Shown piece after piece: positions 44,450 to 53,623 of a DNA stretch of 64,000 bases. A model generated the notes under the pieces. That model was not told the DNA's origin. It did not search any database and was given only the letters and a program-made list of their open reading frames with translations. A program made the translations under genes and the position numbers. Each line of letters starts with the position of its first letter. The stretch's first letter is position 1. The stretch comes from Nitrospirota bacterium (GTDB lineage Bacteria > Nitrospirota > Nitrospiria > SBBL01 > JAADHI01), in NCBI GenBank assembly GCA_029261155.1, contig JAJDBW010000047.1, forward strand, positions 1-64,000, in the 5' to 3' direction.

Positions 44450-44841
44450 GCCTGTCTTGAGCGTCCAGATTTATTAAAAAGTTGTTGTAATTCATCGACA
44501 ATCTGCTTTAAGCCCAGTCCTTTCATTTTTGTTCTCGGTATCAATACCATGTCATATCCAAGGATCGTATGTCTCATTTGATGCAAGGCGGCACGAATAA
44601 GGCGTTTTGCATGATTTCGTTCAACGGCGATGCCAAAGTGCTTTTTCATGAAGATGGCATAGCAGGGTGTCTCGGCGGCGCTTCTTAAAGTGTATAAGAC
44701 AAAGACATCGGAGACCCGTTTTTTCCCCTCATGGAAGACGGTTTGCACCGACCTTTTATCCACAAGCTTTCCAAGGACGATCTTAGACGGAAAGGCGCTT
44801 TCTTCCTTTGGCCCTGCGTCGATTAATAACTCTCCTGCCAT
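44446..44841 (-). CDS. rnpA: Ribonuclease P protein component
   Basis: Core [18 protein letters not shown] and the RNA-contact helix [14 protein letters not shown] identify RnpA. The ATG at 44841 lies within rpmH in another frame (59-bp overlap) and gives a longer N-terminus ([17 protein letters not shown]) than usual; a start after the rpmH stop (GTG in LVDKRSV) is possible but would trim the fold close to its first strand. Rpm/rnp overlaps are known in Thermus. Confidence 0.9.
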   Translation of the reverse strand: MAGELLIDAGPKEESAFPSKIVLGKLVDKRSVQTVFHEGKKRVSDVFVLYTLRSAAETPCYAIFMKKHFGIAVERNHAKRLIRAALHQMRHTILGYDMVLIPRTKMKGLGLKQIVDELQQLFNKSGRSRQA

Positions 44842-44920
44842 TGGATGTTTCCATGCGTTTTAAGAAACCATGCGTTCTTTTTCTTTTCAATTTACTCGGT
44901 TGACGAAATGTCGTGGACAT
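44783..44920 (-). CDS. rpmH: 50S ribosomal protein L34 (not in the ORF track)
   Basis: 45 codons read as [20 protein letters not shown], continuing [25 protein letters not shown], a complete L34. AAGGAG lies 6 nt upstream of the ATG. It heads the rpmH-rnpA-yidD-yidC run and overlaps the 5' part of rnpA. Confidence 0.95.
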   Translation of the reverse strand: MSTTFRQPSKLKRKRTHGFLKRMETSNGRRVINRRRAKGRKRLSV

Positions 44921-44950
44921 CTTATGCTCCTTTTTTTAGACTGACCGACC

Positions 44951-44979
44951 ATAATCTATAATTTTTCGGCTCTTGTCAA
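44951..44979 (-). promoter_or_regulatory. Sigma-70 promoter for rpmH
   Basis: TTGACA (reverse of 44974-44979), a 17-bp spacer and GATTAT (reverse of 44951-44956), about 30 bp upstream of the rpmH start. Confidence 0.65.
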
Positions 44980-45102
44980 GTATTTGCCTAAGACGCGCTC
45001 GATATTGATAGAAAGGGGGAGAAGGGCCTCTCTGTGAAAGGCATGTATCGGGATTCTTAAAAAGGGGATGTGTTACAAGGAAGGAGATGTTCGCCTTGGG
45101 AT

Positions 45103-45873
45103 TTAATTGAGTATATAGCTAATGCCGCTGCTAATAATGTAGTCTGGCGCGTCTTTTGTGAGCCCAAAGCCGGCGAGGACATCGATAATAAAAGCGTCCG
45201 TCGGTTGAATTGAAAAGCCTCCCATGGCGGTCATCGGATCTCCAGATGTTCCACTGCCGACATTCGAACGCCCAAAAAGCTCGCCCAGAATTTTTAAAGG
45301 GGTATCCGGGACCTCCACCGCCAGCCCGAGGGCATAGCGCACCTGATCCGGCAAGTCCTGTCCTGGGGGATTGCCTATAAAATAATAACCCAGGTTGATG
45401 TGGGCCGTTAAGGGTGAGAAGGTTTTACTGGCAATTGCGCGGAAGCCCACATCGACCACGCCGGTCGTATTAAATTCCGCTTTTCGTCCCGCTGTTGGAA
45501 ACTTTAGGATCATTTGACCGGCAACCGAAAGCGGATTGGCTGCGCGTCCTTTTAAAAATCGAACCTTTGTCTTCAAAAGAAGATCGCCGGGGCGATTCTT
45601 GCTGTTGCCTTGGTTGCTCACAAATATATAGGGTATCTCAAGGTTGAATTCTAAATTATGAATAAGGCCGTACCTTATTCCAAGATTAAATATCGTTTGT
45701 TTCTGGTCGGCGGCGACCCGGTTGAAGATGAGGCCGCTTTCCAATAGATAGCGTCCGCGATCGGTGGGAATAGCCGTTTCCGTTTCTATAAACGGTCGCT
45801 CGGCAAAGCCCGGATTCGGCGTCAGCGCGATGAGGGTCATGAGTATAAAGGAGAGAAAAAAGAAGCGTTTCAC
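45103..45873 (-). CDS. Outer-membrane beta-barrel protein
   Basis: GTG at 45873 begins a proper signal peptide (VKRFFFLSFILMTLIALTPNPGFAE); the track start adds 12 residues and overlaps panB. The mature part has alternating amphipathic strands (YLLESGLIFNRV, HNLEFNLEIPYIFV, HINLGYYFIG) and ends in a hydrophobic strand, ISSGISYILN. It resembles the 'MetA-pathway/transporter' barrel group. Substrate unknown. Confidence 0.65.
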   Translation of the reverse strand: MKRFFFLSFILMTLIALTPNPGFAERPFIETETAIPTDRGRYLLESGLIFNRVAADQKQTIFNLGIRYGLIHNLEFNLEIPYIFVSNQGNSKNRPGDLLLKTKVRFLKGRAANPLSVAGQMILKFPTAGRKAEFNTTGVVDVGFRAIASKTFSPLTAHINLGYYFIGNPPGQDLPDQVRYALGLAVEVPDTPLKILGELFGRSNVGSGTSGDPMTAMGGFSIQPTDAFIIDVLAGFGLTKDAPDYIISSGISYILN

Positions 45874-45905
45874 GCGACCTATCTTACATAGGCGCGGTAT
45901 GGCTG

Positions 45906-46727
45906 TCAAGACCGGTGGCTGTCGGAATAGCCTTCTTCTTCAGATGGAAATTTTCCGGATTGCACGTCGGATTTGTAACGTAAAAAGGCCTCGCCCGCAA
46001 TTGTGGCCAGGTCGGCATAGCGTCGAACGAATTTGGGTTGAAAGCGCGTGAATAGGCCGAGCAGGTCGTGGAGGACGAGGACTTGTCCATCGCAGTGGGG
46101 TCCGGCGCCGATGCCAATGGTCGGAATATCGATTGCGGCGGTAATGTCCTTCGCCAAGTCCGTTGGGATGCCTTCCAAAACAAGGGAAAAGGCGCCCGCC
46201 GACTCCAGGGCCTTGGCATCGCTTAAAAGCTCTTGAGCCTCCTGGGTGTTTCGGCCTTGAACTTTGTAGCCCCCCATGCGGTGAAGCGATTGAGGGGTGA
46301 GGCCGATATGGGCCATAACCGGAATATCTTGTCGGGTCAAGGCTTCGACGCGGTCAAGCACCCGGGCACCGCCTTCTAATTTAACCGCGCCGGCCCGACC
46401 CTCTTTCAAAAAACGACCGGCGTTGGTCAAGGTCTCTTCGAGGCTGGCTTGGTAAGACATAAAGGGCATGTCGCCGACGACCAGCGCCCGCTTTGCGGCG
46501 CGGGAGACCATCTGCGTGTGATAGATCATCTGGTCCATCGTCACCGGCAGAGTGCTTTCTTCGCCCTGAACGACGATACCCAGGGTATCGCCCACGAGAA
46601 GAATATCGATCCCCGCTTCGTCAATGAGTTTTGCGAAAGGATAGTCGTAGGCCGTTAAGACGGCGATTTTTTCGCCGATTTCTTTTTTCTTCCGAATGAG
46701 GGGAACGGTGACGCGATCGCTCGGCAT
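45906..46727 (-). CDS. panB: 3-methyl-2-oxobutanoate hydroxymethyltransferase
   Basis: First step of pantothenate synthesis: transfers a hydroxymethyl group from 5,10-methylene-THF to ketoisovalerate. Motifs IAVLTAYDYPFAKLIDEAG, LVGDTLGIVVQG, MPFMSYQ and the Mg/substrate residues in VKLEGG are present. 273 aa. It abuts metF, so enzymes using methylene-THF are grouped. Confidence 0.95.
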   Translation of the reverse strand: MPSDRVTVPLIRKKKEIGEKIAVLTAYDYPFAKLIDEAGIDILLVGDTLGIVVQGEESTLPVTMDQMIYHTQMVSRAAKRALVVGDMPFMSYQASLEETLTNAGRFLKEGRAGAVKLEGGARVLDRVEALTRQDIPVMAHIGLTPQSLHRMGGYKVQGRNTQEAQELLSDAKALESAGAFSLVLEGIPTDLAKDITAAIDIPTIGIGAGPHCDGQVLVLHDLLGLFTRFQPKFVRRYADLATIAGEAFLRYKSDVQSGKFPSEEEGYSDSHRS

Positions 46728-47633
46728 TTATCCCTCGACGAGGCCTGGGGCACAGGGGAGCAGGCCGGCGCGTTCGAGGATGACCGGAATTTGGTCTTCC
46801 GCGCCAATGGCCATGATGTGAATGCCGTCACAGAGGTCTCGAATGGATTCGATGGTCTCGACGGCGATTTCAAGACCCGTTTCCATCGCCCGCTCGGGAC
46901 CCGCATCCTCGAGTTTTTGGATTAGCGCGTCAGGAACCGTAATTCCCGGGATATGCTTGGAGACGAATCGGGCCATCTTTTCGGTCCGCAGCAACAGAAT
47001 GCCTGCGATGATTTTGACTTCAAAACCTCGCGCGAAGTCCATGAACTTATTGAAACGATCGGGGTTGAAGACCGCCTGGGTTTGAAAAAATCGTGCGCCC
47101 ACCATGACCTTTTTCCTGAATTTCATCAGGAGCGGCGCCAAGGGCTGGGTCTCTGGCAGGGCCACGCTTCCCGGAAAAAGATCCGTCTTGCCTTTGAGGA
47201 CATTGTCCACCATGTCGCGGCCTGCGTTGAGCCCCTCAATTACTTTTAAAATTTGTACCGAATCCAAATCGAAGACGGGCTTGGTTTCTTTTTGATTTCC
47301 GATGGTGACGTAATCGCCTGTCAGACAGAGCACATTTCTTATGCCCAAGATATGGGCCCCTAATAAATCGGACTGAATCGCGAGGCGGTTTCGGTCCCGA
47401 CCGGTAATTTGATAAACCGGGTCGTGGCCCATGTCGCGGAGGACTTTGCAAACGGCTAAGGACGAGGCCCGCATGATGGCGGCTTGGTTGTCGGTGACGT
47501 TAATGGCGTGAACCTTGCCCAATAAACGTGTGGCGCGTTCGATAAAGCGTCTCATGTCGCTCCCCTTGGGTGGCGGGGATTCGACCGTGACAATAAATTC
47601 TCCCAATTCGCAAGCGGCTTTAAGGGGCTTCAT
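46728..47633 (-). CDS. metF: Methylenetetrahydrofolate reductase
   Basis: TIM-barrel flavoenzyme fold: VESPPPKGSDM near the start, AINVTDNQAAIMR, QITGRDRNRLAIQSDLLGA and FFQTQAVFNPDRF. 301 aa. Reduces methylene-THF to methyl-THF. It is followed by panB and preceded by metV, the usual partner of short MetF in anaerobes and in bacteria with Wood-Ljungdahl-type enzymes. Confidence 0.92.
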   Translation of the reverse strand: MKPLKAACELGEFIVTVESPPPKGSDMRRFIERATRLLGKVHAINVTDNQAAIMRASSLAVCKVLRDMGHDPVYQITGRDRNRLAIQSDLLGAHILGIRNVLCLTGDYVTIGNQKETKPVFDLDSVQILKVIEGLNAGRDMVDNVLKGKTDLFPGSVALPETQPLAPLLMKFRKKVMVGARFFQTQAVFNPDRFNKFMDFARGFEVKIIAGILLLRTEKMARFVSKHIPGITVPDALIQKLEDAGPERAMETGLEIAVETIESIRDLCDGIHIMAIGAEDQIPVILERAGLLPCAPGLVEG

Positions 47634-47642
47634 GGGGCTCCT

Positions 47643-47927
47643 TTATTTAGCGCTTTCATTTTTTGTCTTCACCAGGTCGGCATAAAAGTTGGTGTTTCGG
47701 GCCTCTTGAATCTGGAGCATCTTATCCAAGTCGCCTTCTTGTTCCAGCTTGTTGTAAATGTTGACCCAAACGCAATCGAAGGTTTCAACCACTTCGCACT
47801 TTCCTCCATCGACCACGCCGCCGCAGGGGCCGTTGACGAGCTCCTTGGGGCAATGGACAATGGGACATATCCCGCCGGTCTGTTCGCAGAGGTGCTCGTG
47901 GACGCAGTCGGGATATTTATAGCGCAT
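47643..47927 (-). CDS. metV: MetV-like Cys-rich partner of MetF (94 aa)
   Basis: Contains CVHEHLCEQTGGICPIVHCPKELVNGPCGG and GGKCEV: a cluster of Cys and His that can hold zinc or an Fe-S centre. The protein matches the MTHFR C-terminal/MetV domain encoded as a separate subunit. GGAAG precedes the ATG. It lies 4 bp after folD and 9 bp before metF. Confidence 0.85.
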   Translation of the reverse strand: MRYKYPDCVHEHLCEQTGGICPIVHCPKELVNGPCGGVVDGGKCEVVETFDCVWVNIYNKLEQEGDLDKMLQIQEARNTNFYADLVKTKNESAK

Positions 47928-47931
47928 CGCG

Positions 47932-48789
47932 TTATCTTCCTTGTTGCTCCGACCACTTCGCGGATTGCAGGGTGTTTGATAGGAGCATGGCGATGGTCAT
48001 CGGTCCGACGCCGCCCGGCACGGGCGTGATGGCGCCCGCGCGATTTTTCACCGACTCAAAATCGACGTCGCCCGCCAGCTTGCCATCCGGAAGGCGGTTA
48101 ATGCCGACATCGATGACCGTGGCGCCGGCTTTGACCATGTTTTCCGTAATAAAACGAGGCCGCCCGATTGCCGCCACGAGGATGTCGGCCTGACTGCAGA
48201 TCTCCGCCAAATTCCGCGTTTTAGAATGACAAATTGTGACGGTGGCATGGCGATGGAGCAAGAGGCAGGCGGCGGGTTTTCCGACAATATCGCTGCGTCC
48301 CACAATTACGGCATGGGCACCCTGGATCGCAATGCCGGAGGCGCTTAACAATTCAATAATACCCAGCGGCGTGCAAGGCACGAAGCCGTCTTGATTCGCG
48401 ACCAGCTTGCCGACGTTCGTATAATGAAAGCCGTCCACATCCTTATCCGGGCTGACCGCATCAAGGATACGGCGTGTATTAATCTGTTTTGGGAGCGGGA
48501 GTTGAACCAGGATCCCATGGATTTTCGGGTCGGCATTTAAACGTCCGACCAATTCAAGGACTTGCGACTCGGATGCGTCTTCCGGCAAAGTGTATTCTTC
48601 GGAATAAATCCCGACTTCTTCGCACATCCGCCGCTTGTTCCGCACATAAATTTTCGAAGCAGGGTTTTCCCCGACTAAAACAGCGGCAAGGCCGGGTGGC
48701 CGGGTCGATCGCTCGGCTTCGATCTCTTTTTTAATGCGGTCACGCACCGCTTGTGCGATGCGTTTTCCATCAATCTGAATTGCGGTCAC
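47932..48789 (-). CDS. folD: Bifunctional methylene-THF dehydrogenase/cyclohydrolase
   Basis: The track start gives a false 84-residue N-terminus; the GTG at 48789 (VTAIQIDGKRIAQAV) has AGGAGG upstream and yields 285 aa, normal for FolD. Motifs: KIYVRNKRRMCEEVGI with the catalytic Lys, VQLPLPKQI, DKDVDGFHYTNVG and the NADP loop VIVGRSDIVGKP. It interconverts methylene-, methenyl- and formyl-THF. Confidence 0.95.
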   Translation of the reverse strand: MTAIQIDGKRIAQAVRDRIKKEIEAERSTRPPGLAAVLVGENPASKIYVRNKRRMCEEVGIYSEEYTLPEDASESQVLELVGRLNADPKIHGILVQLPLPKQINTRRILDAVSPDKDVDGFHYTNVGKLVANQDGFVPCTPLGIIELLSASGIAIQGAHAVIVGRSDIVGKPAACLLLHRHATVTICHSKTRNLAEICSQADILVAAIGRPRFITENMVKAGATVIDVGINRLPDGKLAGDVDFESVKNRAGAITPVPGGVGPMTIAMLLSNTLQSAKWSEQQGR

Positions 48790-49351
48790 GCTTAACCTCC
48801 TGGCAATGTAGGGTTCGTGTCTCCGTGATGATTTGGGAGACCGGTCGGTCTGTGGATTCGATAGGCAATCGATCCACGATTTGAAGATCAAAGGCAAGGC
48901 CGATGACCGGGGCCTCAACGGATTTGAGCGCGCGGTCGTAATAGCCGAAGCCGTAACCCAGGCGGTTTCCCTGGAGATCGAAGCCCACGCCGGGGATAAG
49001 CCATAGATCGATTGCGCTGCTGGGTATTCTTTCTTGGACACTGGCTTGGGCTTGCCGGATACCGAAGGGGCCGATTTCTAGGATGTTCGGATCAAAGCGG
49101 GGCAATGCGGAAAAATAGAGGGTCTTGTTCATAGGCTTAAGCACCGGCGTTACCACACGCTTTTTTAATCGAAAGGCTTCTTGGATTAAGAAATCCGTTC
49201 CGACTTCGCTTTCATGCGCGAGATAAATGTGGACCGATTGGGCAGATTGAAATGGATCGCTTCGCACGATTCGTTTGGCGATCTCAATGCTTTTTTCGCG
49301 GTGTGCCAAATCGGAGACGCTTTTTCTTAAAAGCAGCAATTCCCTGCGCAT
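48770..49351 (-). CDS. 5-formyltetrahydrofolate cyclo-ligase family protein
   Basis: The start is placed at Met49 of the track ORF (MRRELLLLRKSVSDL) because the promoter lies upstream of it. The family core is present: VHIYLAHESEVGTDFLIQEAF, DLWLIPGVGFDLQGNRLGYGFGYYDRAL and VIGLAFDLQIVDRLP. It makes methenyl-THF from 5-formyl-THF using ATP. First gene of the folate operon, overlapping folD by 20 bp. Confidence 0.9.
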   Translation of the reverse strand: MRRELLLLRKSVSDLAHREKSIEIAKRIVRSDPFQSAQSVHIYLAHESEVGTDFLIQEAFRLKKRVVTPVLKPMNKTLYFSALPRFDPNILEIGPFGIRQAQASVQERIPSSAIDLWLIPGVGFDLQGNRLGYGFGYYDRALKSVEAPVIGLAFDLQIVDRLPIESTDRPVSQIITETRTLHCQEVKRDRNSD

Positions 49352-49402
49352 GACAGTCTTCGATGCGGTATAATCCAATCGGGAATCCTTATGCGTGGCC
49401 CA

Positions 49403-49431
49403 AGGTAGCAGTCCCCCGAATCGCTTGTCAA
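49403..49431 (-). promoter_or_regulatory. Sigma-70 promoter for the folate operon
   Basis: TTGACA (reverse of 49426-49431), a 17-bp spacer and TACCTT (reverse of 49403-49408), with a TGC extended -10. The predicted start near 49396 leaves a leader of about 45 nt before the cyclo-ligase ATG. Confidence 0.65.
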
Positions 49432-49733
49432 GAAAGCCCAGGACTTCGCTTATTTGAGGGGCTTGTATCGTTTGTCCGCTTTGGATACAATTCATTTTGA
49501 CCTAGGTTATCTTACCCGATTTTGTTGAAACAAGAAATACATGATCAAAACAACACTCCATATTAAAGCGATACTGGCGAAGCCGATCGCCTTAAATCCG
49601 ATGTTTTGGTCCCCAAAGGCTAGCGCAGGCGCCTGAATTTAAAAAAGGAGACTCCCTAGTGTGGTTCGTTTTCATTTTCCCTGCTATATTTCCTGAATCC
49701 TTATCGTTCCCCTCGTTCGCGGGTTTAGGCTAA

Positions 49734-51830
49734 ATGGACACATTCCCTTACATGCTTCTCCCCACCTCAATCAGTATTGCACTTTGCATCGGCTTGGCCG
49801 CATTTATCGGATCGCGAGGTTTTCGACCGGCTGGAAACCTCGGCTTTACCCTCGCCATGTTGGGTTTGGCTTTAAAAGAGGCCGGAGTGCTTATGATGGG
49901 CGCCGCCCTTAGCCCGTCTCGTCTGCTTTTTTGGGGACAAGTTTTTTTGTTTGGCCAGGCCATTATGGGGGCCGGATGGTTACTTTTTTCGATGACCTTT
50001 GCCCGAGTTAATGCTTCGGAGCTTCTCAAAAAAGGATGGCCGCTCCTCACCGGATATACCATCGTATTGCTCGGCCTATTATGGTTTCCGCTCTTCTCGG
50101 GTCGCCCCGCCGGCCTGAGCGATTCTCCCCTGGTTTTCGTGAGTCGGCTCGGATATGTCTTCGATTTATTTTACTTACTTGCCATGGTTTTTTGTTTGAT
50201 GAATTTGGAGCAGACGTATCGCGCCGCTTCGGGTTCGCCCCGATTTCAAATTAAGTATATGGTCTTGGGTGTTGGGTCGGTCATGGCCTTAGAGGTCTAT
50301 CGAGCCGGTCAAGTTTTGCTCTTCTCCTCTATTGATCTCAATATTGCTCCTTATTATTCATCCGCGCTTATCTTGGCCTATGGCGTTATTTTATTTGCGA
50401 TTGTTCGACACCGCCTCTTAAACGTGGATGTTTTTGTCTCCCGCTACGTGGTTTATAAATCTGTCACCCTGCTGGCAGTGGGCTGTTATCTGGCTGTTGT
50501 GGGACTCATGGTGATTGGCGTCCAGCGCTTCGGGGGCGCGAGCTATGTCCATCTAATTCCGATTTTTGTATTTGCCGCGCTCTTAGGGATGGTAATCCTG
50601 CTCCTCTCCGAAGGTTTACGCCGACAGATGCAAACCTTTATCAATGTCCACTTTTATCGCAATAAATACGATTACCGCATCAAGTGGCAAGAGTTTACGA
50701 GTGCGGTCGGCAATCAACTCAACTTACCGGAATTGCTGCCTTCCTTAGTGTCTTGGTTGTCGGAGACGATCGGAACGAACGACGCGGCCATTTGGCTGCT
50801 TGACCGTGACCGTGATCGGTATTATCTCGCCAGCCGACGGAGTTTTTCCTCGGCACCCTCCATCTGGTCGGGGGAGGGGGCCTTGGTCCAGGCCATTCGG
50901 GACCGTGCAAATCCTTTGGTTTTAAGTTCAAAAGATGATCTCTTCGAGTCGATTCGCGCGGAAGCTTCCGATTTTTTCGAATCGAATCAAGACACAGCCT
51001 GGATTCCCATGTTGTCGAACGAGGAGATGGTGGGGATTATTGGTCTCGGAAAAAAAATCACCAAGGACCGTTACGATTATCACGATTTAGAACTCCTGAT
51101 GACCATTTCCGATCAGGCAGCCGGCCAGATCGACCGGGTGCGCCTCATCGAAGAACTGGGGGTGGTTCGAGAGCTCAAGGCGATACATACCTTGTCTTCC
51201 TTTTTCCTGCACGACTTAAAAAATTACACCTCCACTTTGTCGCTTTTGGCTCAGAATGTCAGAAAGCACGGTGAAAACCCCGATTTTCAAAAAGATGCCT
51301 TTCGAACCATCGAAGCCACGGTCGAAAAGATGAATCAATTGATTCGACACATTACGGTCGTGGCGAAAGGGCTTGTCTTGAACCGGACGATGGTGGACAT
51401 TAACCAGCTGATCGAGGAAACCCTTTCGGGTCTCAATGGCGCGCTGGGCTTGAAAGGGCGGGTCTATTCGCTCCTTTCCGACCTGCCGCTCCTCTTGGCG
51501 GATTCGGAGCAGCTGGCCAACGTATTGCGTAACTTAATCATCAATGCCTGCAATGCGGTCGATGAACAAGGTCATGTCGATATTGAAACGCGAGCTGACG
51601 ATGAGCAGATCTACATTATTATACGGGATAACGGCAGCGGGATGACGGAAGAGTTCATCGCGACCAAGCTGTTTAAGCCCCTCCGCACGACCAAAGCGGC
51701 CGGTTGGGGAATCGGCCTGTTTCAATGCCAGCAAATCGTCAAGGGGCACGGCGGACGGATTGGCGTTGAAAGTGAAGAAGGAGAAGGCAGCACTTTTACT
51801 GTCGCTTTGCCCTTGGTGAGTAAAACCTAA
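49734..51830 (+). CDS. PrsK-like membrane histidine kinase
   Basis: Eight or so transmembrane helices (1-290), a GAF domain (about 330-470: LPELLPSLVSWLSETIGTNDAAIWLL), a divergent dimerisation box with His493 in FFLHDLKNYTSTLSLL and a HATPase with NLIINACNAVDE, DNGSGM and GIGLFQCQQIVKGHGG. The membrane-GAF-HDLKN layout matches the PEP-CTERM-associated kinase PrsK. No exosortase, PEP-CTERM protein or PrsR regulator lies in the window. The sigma-54 activator 1.8 kb downstream could be a functional partner but lacks a receiver domain. Confidence 0.82.
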   Translation: MDTFPYMLLPTSISIALCIGLAAFIGSRGFRPAGNLGFTLAMLGLALKEAGVLMMGAALSPSRLLFWGQVFLFGQAIMGAGWLLFSMTFARVNASELLKKGWPLLTGYTIVLLGLLWFPLFSGRPAGLSDSPLVFVSRLGYVFDLFYLLAMVFCLMNLEQTYRAASGSPRFQIKYMVLGVGSVMALEVYRAGQVLLFSSIDLNIAPYYSSALILAYGVILFAIVRHRLLNVDVFVSRYVVYKSVTLLAVGCYLAVVGLMVIGVQRFGGASYVHLIPIFVFAALLGMVILLLSEGLRRQMQTFINVHFYRNKYDYRIKWQEFTSAVGNQLNLPELLPSLVSWLSETIGTNDAAIWLLDRDRDRYYLASRRSFSSAPSIWSGEGALVQAIRDRANPLVLSSKDDLFESIRAEASDFFESNQDTAWIPMLSNEEMVGIIGLGKKITKDRYDYHDLELLMTISDQAAGQIDRVRLIEELGVVRELKAIHTLSSFFLHDLKNYTSTLSLLAQNVRKHGENPDFQKDAFRTIEATVEKMNQLIRHITVVAKGLVLNRTMVDINQLIEETLSGLNGALGLKGRVYSLLSDLPLLLADSEQLANVLRNLIINACNAVDEQGHVDIETRADDEQIYIIIRDNGSGMTEEFIATKLFKPLRTTKAAGWGIGLFQCQQIVKGHGGRIGVESEEGEGSTFTVALPLVSKT

Positions 51831-51901
51831 AGCGATGTGCAAGATAAGTCGATTGAATCCAGGGGCTTGCCTAAGGAGCGCCGAGGGTTGCGTTCTAAAA
51901 G

Positions 51902-52435
51902 CTACATCTTTTTTATAGAGATTAATTGGTTTTCTTTGAAATAGATCGTCATTCTTTTACTGTAGTAGAACCACTTTTCTTTATCAGAAAGCGAACCCAC
52001 AACAGGCCGGACCTCTTCGGGTTTTCCTAGGCTGGCCTCAACTTGCGCTTTCGTCATGCCGACGAAAATGCGACTTTTTTCAATCGCCGTTTTGGTTTTC
52101 TCATCCAACTCTGGGTGTTTGTCGAGATAGGCACTTCGCCTACGAATCTCAAGTTTTACAAACACGGTGTCGTAGAGTGATCTGCGTTTGCGTTTGGAGA
52201 GCGAGTGTCCGGTGATATGGACCACATAGTCCATGTCACTGATTTTCTGCATATGGCTGAGTCCTTCATCCCCAGCGATGATGAGCAGAATTTCGAGCAA
52301 CTCGGCATCGCTGGCCACCTGTCCATGCTCGAAAAGGGTTTCTATCCGCGCCTTTGCATCCTTGTTGAAGGCATAGACCCAGGTCTGCGATAGAAAATGG
52401 AAAAGAACTAAAATGAGAAGAAGGCGGGTTTTCAT
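51902..52435 (-). CDS. Secreted protein with SmpA/BamE-like tail (177 aa)
   Basis: Signal peptide ending WVYA. A helical body follows, and at about 130-177 the segment FVGMTKAQVEASLGKPEEV, then KEKWFYYSKRMTIYFKENQL, matches the two-strand 'GMt..qV...lG.P' module of SmpA/OmlA-like envelope proteins. Role unknown; probably periplasmic. Confidence 0.65.
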   Translation of the reverse strand: MKTRLLLILVLFHFLSQTWVYAFNKDAKARIETLFEHGQVASDAELLEILLIIAGDEGLSHMQKISDMDYVVHITGHSLSKRKRRSLYDTVFVKLEIRRRSAYLDKHPELDEKTKTAIEKSRIFVGMTKAQVEASLGKPEEVRPVVGSLSDKEKWFYYSKRMTIYFKENQLISIKKM

Positions 52436-52879
52436 CTTATGGCGAATTCAATCATGTCTTGAGACGATGTGAAAATATCGCCCGAAACAACAAGATAATA
52501 GTAGCACAAGCGGTGTTGAATTTACAGAAGTGAATCGTTCGTTCTGACGGTCGGTGATTGAAACGGGGTAAAGACGCAAATTATCGAGCGAAGGTGGATG
52601 AGGGCTTAGATCGGGTTGTGACGCTTTAGTGGCTTGGATTAAAACCGAAACGCTTAAGGTTGGCGTCGTTTGAGGAAGGGGCATAGCCAAAACAAAGTCT
52701 AAATCTTCGCGGTTTTGATTCAGAACGTTCCACCCCGATATCGGCTTTCGATGCGTGGCCCTGAAAGATCGAAGGAATCGATTGAATGGCGTTTAGCCCA
52801 TTTCCCTGATCGGCCGCGTATTGGATAGAAATACCGATTAACATTGTTTTAGATAAACCCCCTCGGTGCATTGCAGGCA
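52436..52879. other. Intergenic stretch, no supported gene
   Basis: The short ORFs here (52448-52690, 52626-52880 minus) have no domain, signal or ribosome site. They may be decayed coding sequence. Nothing else seen. Confidence 0.4.
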
Positions 52880-53143
52880 TTATTTCGCGACCGTTTTGGT
52901 TTCTTCTGTATGGAAGAGCGGTCGAACCAATACCGGTTCACCTGTAAAGCGACCCTTAACGCTTTCGTAATCGGTTGGAATCGGAATACCCTGTTTCATA
53001 AACTTGAGCCAATCTTCGGTGATTTCTCTAAAGGTGCCGGTAATCGGTGCTCTAAAGATTCGTGCGGCGCCAAAAAGCAAAACGTTGAGAAAAACAAAAG
53101 CGAGTGGGATCGCCAATCCATAAGTAAATGTGAGATTAATCAT
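52880..53143 (-). CDS. Small single-helix membrane protein (87 aa)
   Basis: The start is moved to MINLTFTYGLAIP, behind AGGAGGCT. One transmembrane helix (about 8-28) and a C-terminal cytoplasmic or periplasmic part ITGTFREITEDWLKFMKQGIPIPTDYESVKGRF. No known family. Confidence 0.6.
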   Translation of the reverse strand: MINLTFTYGLAIPLAFVFLNVLLFGAARIFRAPITGTFREITEDWLKFMKQGIPIPTDYESVKGRFTGEPVLVRPLFHTEETKTVAK

Positions 53144-53623
53144 TGTAGCCTCCTGGGTTAATTGTTTATTGCTTAGCCTATATAGCAATCACTGTGCCAA
53201 AATAAATATACATATAATTCAACAGCTTATGCTAGATTATTCTACGTGGAAGATGTTCCATGTTTCACAAGGAAACATAATTTCGTTGATAAATGGAACG
53301 TTTTCGGTTTTGGATAGGTGCTTTGAAAGAAAGGGTCAAGACGAATAAAGAGACAAATGGTTATGATGCATTTGTATGCATGCCTCTTTTTAATAAGGTC
53401 GTTAGTCAGTCCTTTTCAGCCATGCATCTAAATGGGAAAGGGCTCAGAATATTCCCGAGCACGCATATTGTCCTTTCCGTCTAATACCGGAGGTTTCCTC
53501 TGGTGTTCGCTAAGCCTTCCTAAATTGATGTAAATCAACTAAAGCCTTAACTTCCATCATTGCCGATACGAAATAGATCCTGTAAAGTTTCGTTAACTTC
53601 TTGTTAAACGATGGAAAATTGAT
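53144..53623. other. Divergent upstream region, no supported gene
   Basis: AT-rich DNA between the small membrane protein and the sigma-54 activator. A short dyad GGAAGATGTTCC lies near 53249-53260. ORFs 53130-53348 and 53293-53484 show no recognisable protein. Confidence 0.35.

Noticed and set aside
44921-45102. Possible origin of replication next to rpmH
   Set aside because: No clear DnaA boxes (TTATCCACA type) and no dnaA or parAB nearby.
49508-49640. Minus-strand frame encoding a hydrophobic peptide (FASIALIWSVVLIMYFLFQQ)
   Set aside because: Resembles a CcmD-like single helix, but no ATG, GTG or TTG start was found before an upstream stop.
52626-52880. 84-aa minus-strand ORF
   Set aside because: No signal, domain or ribosome site; treated as non-coding.
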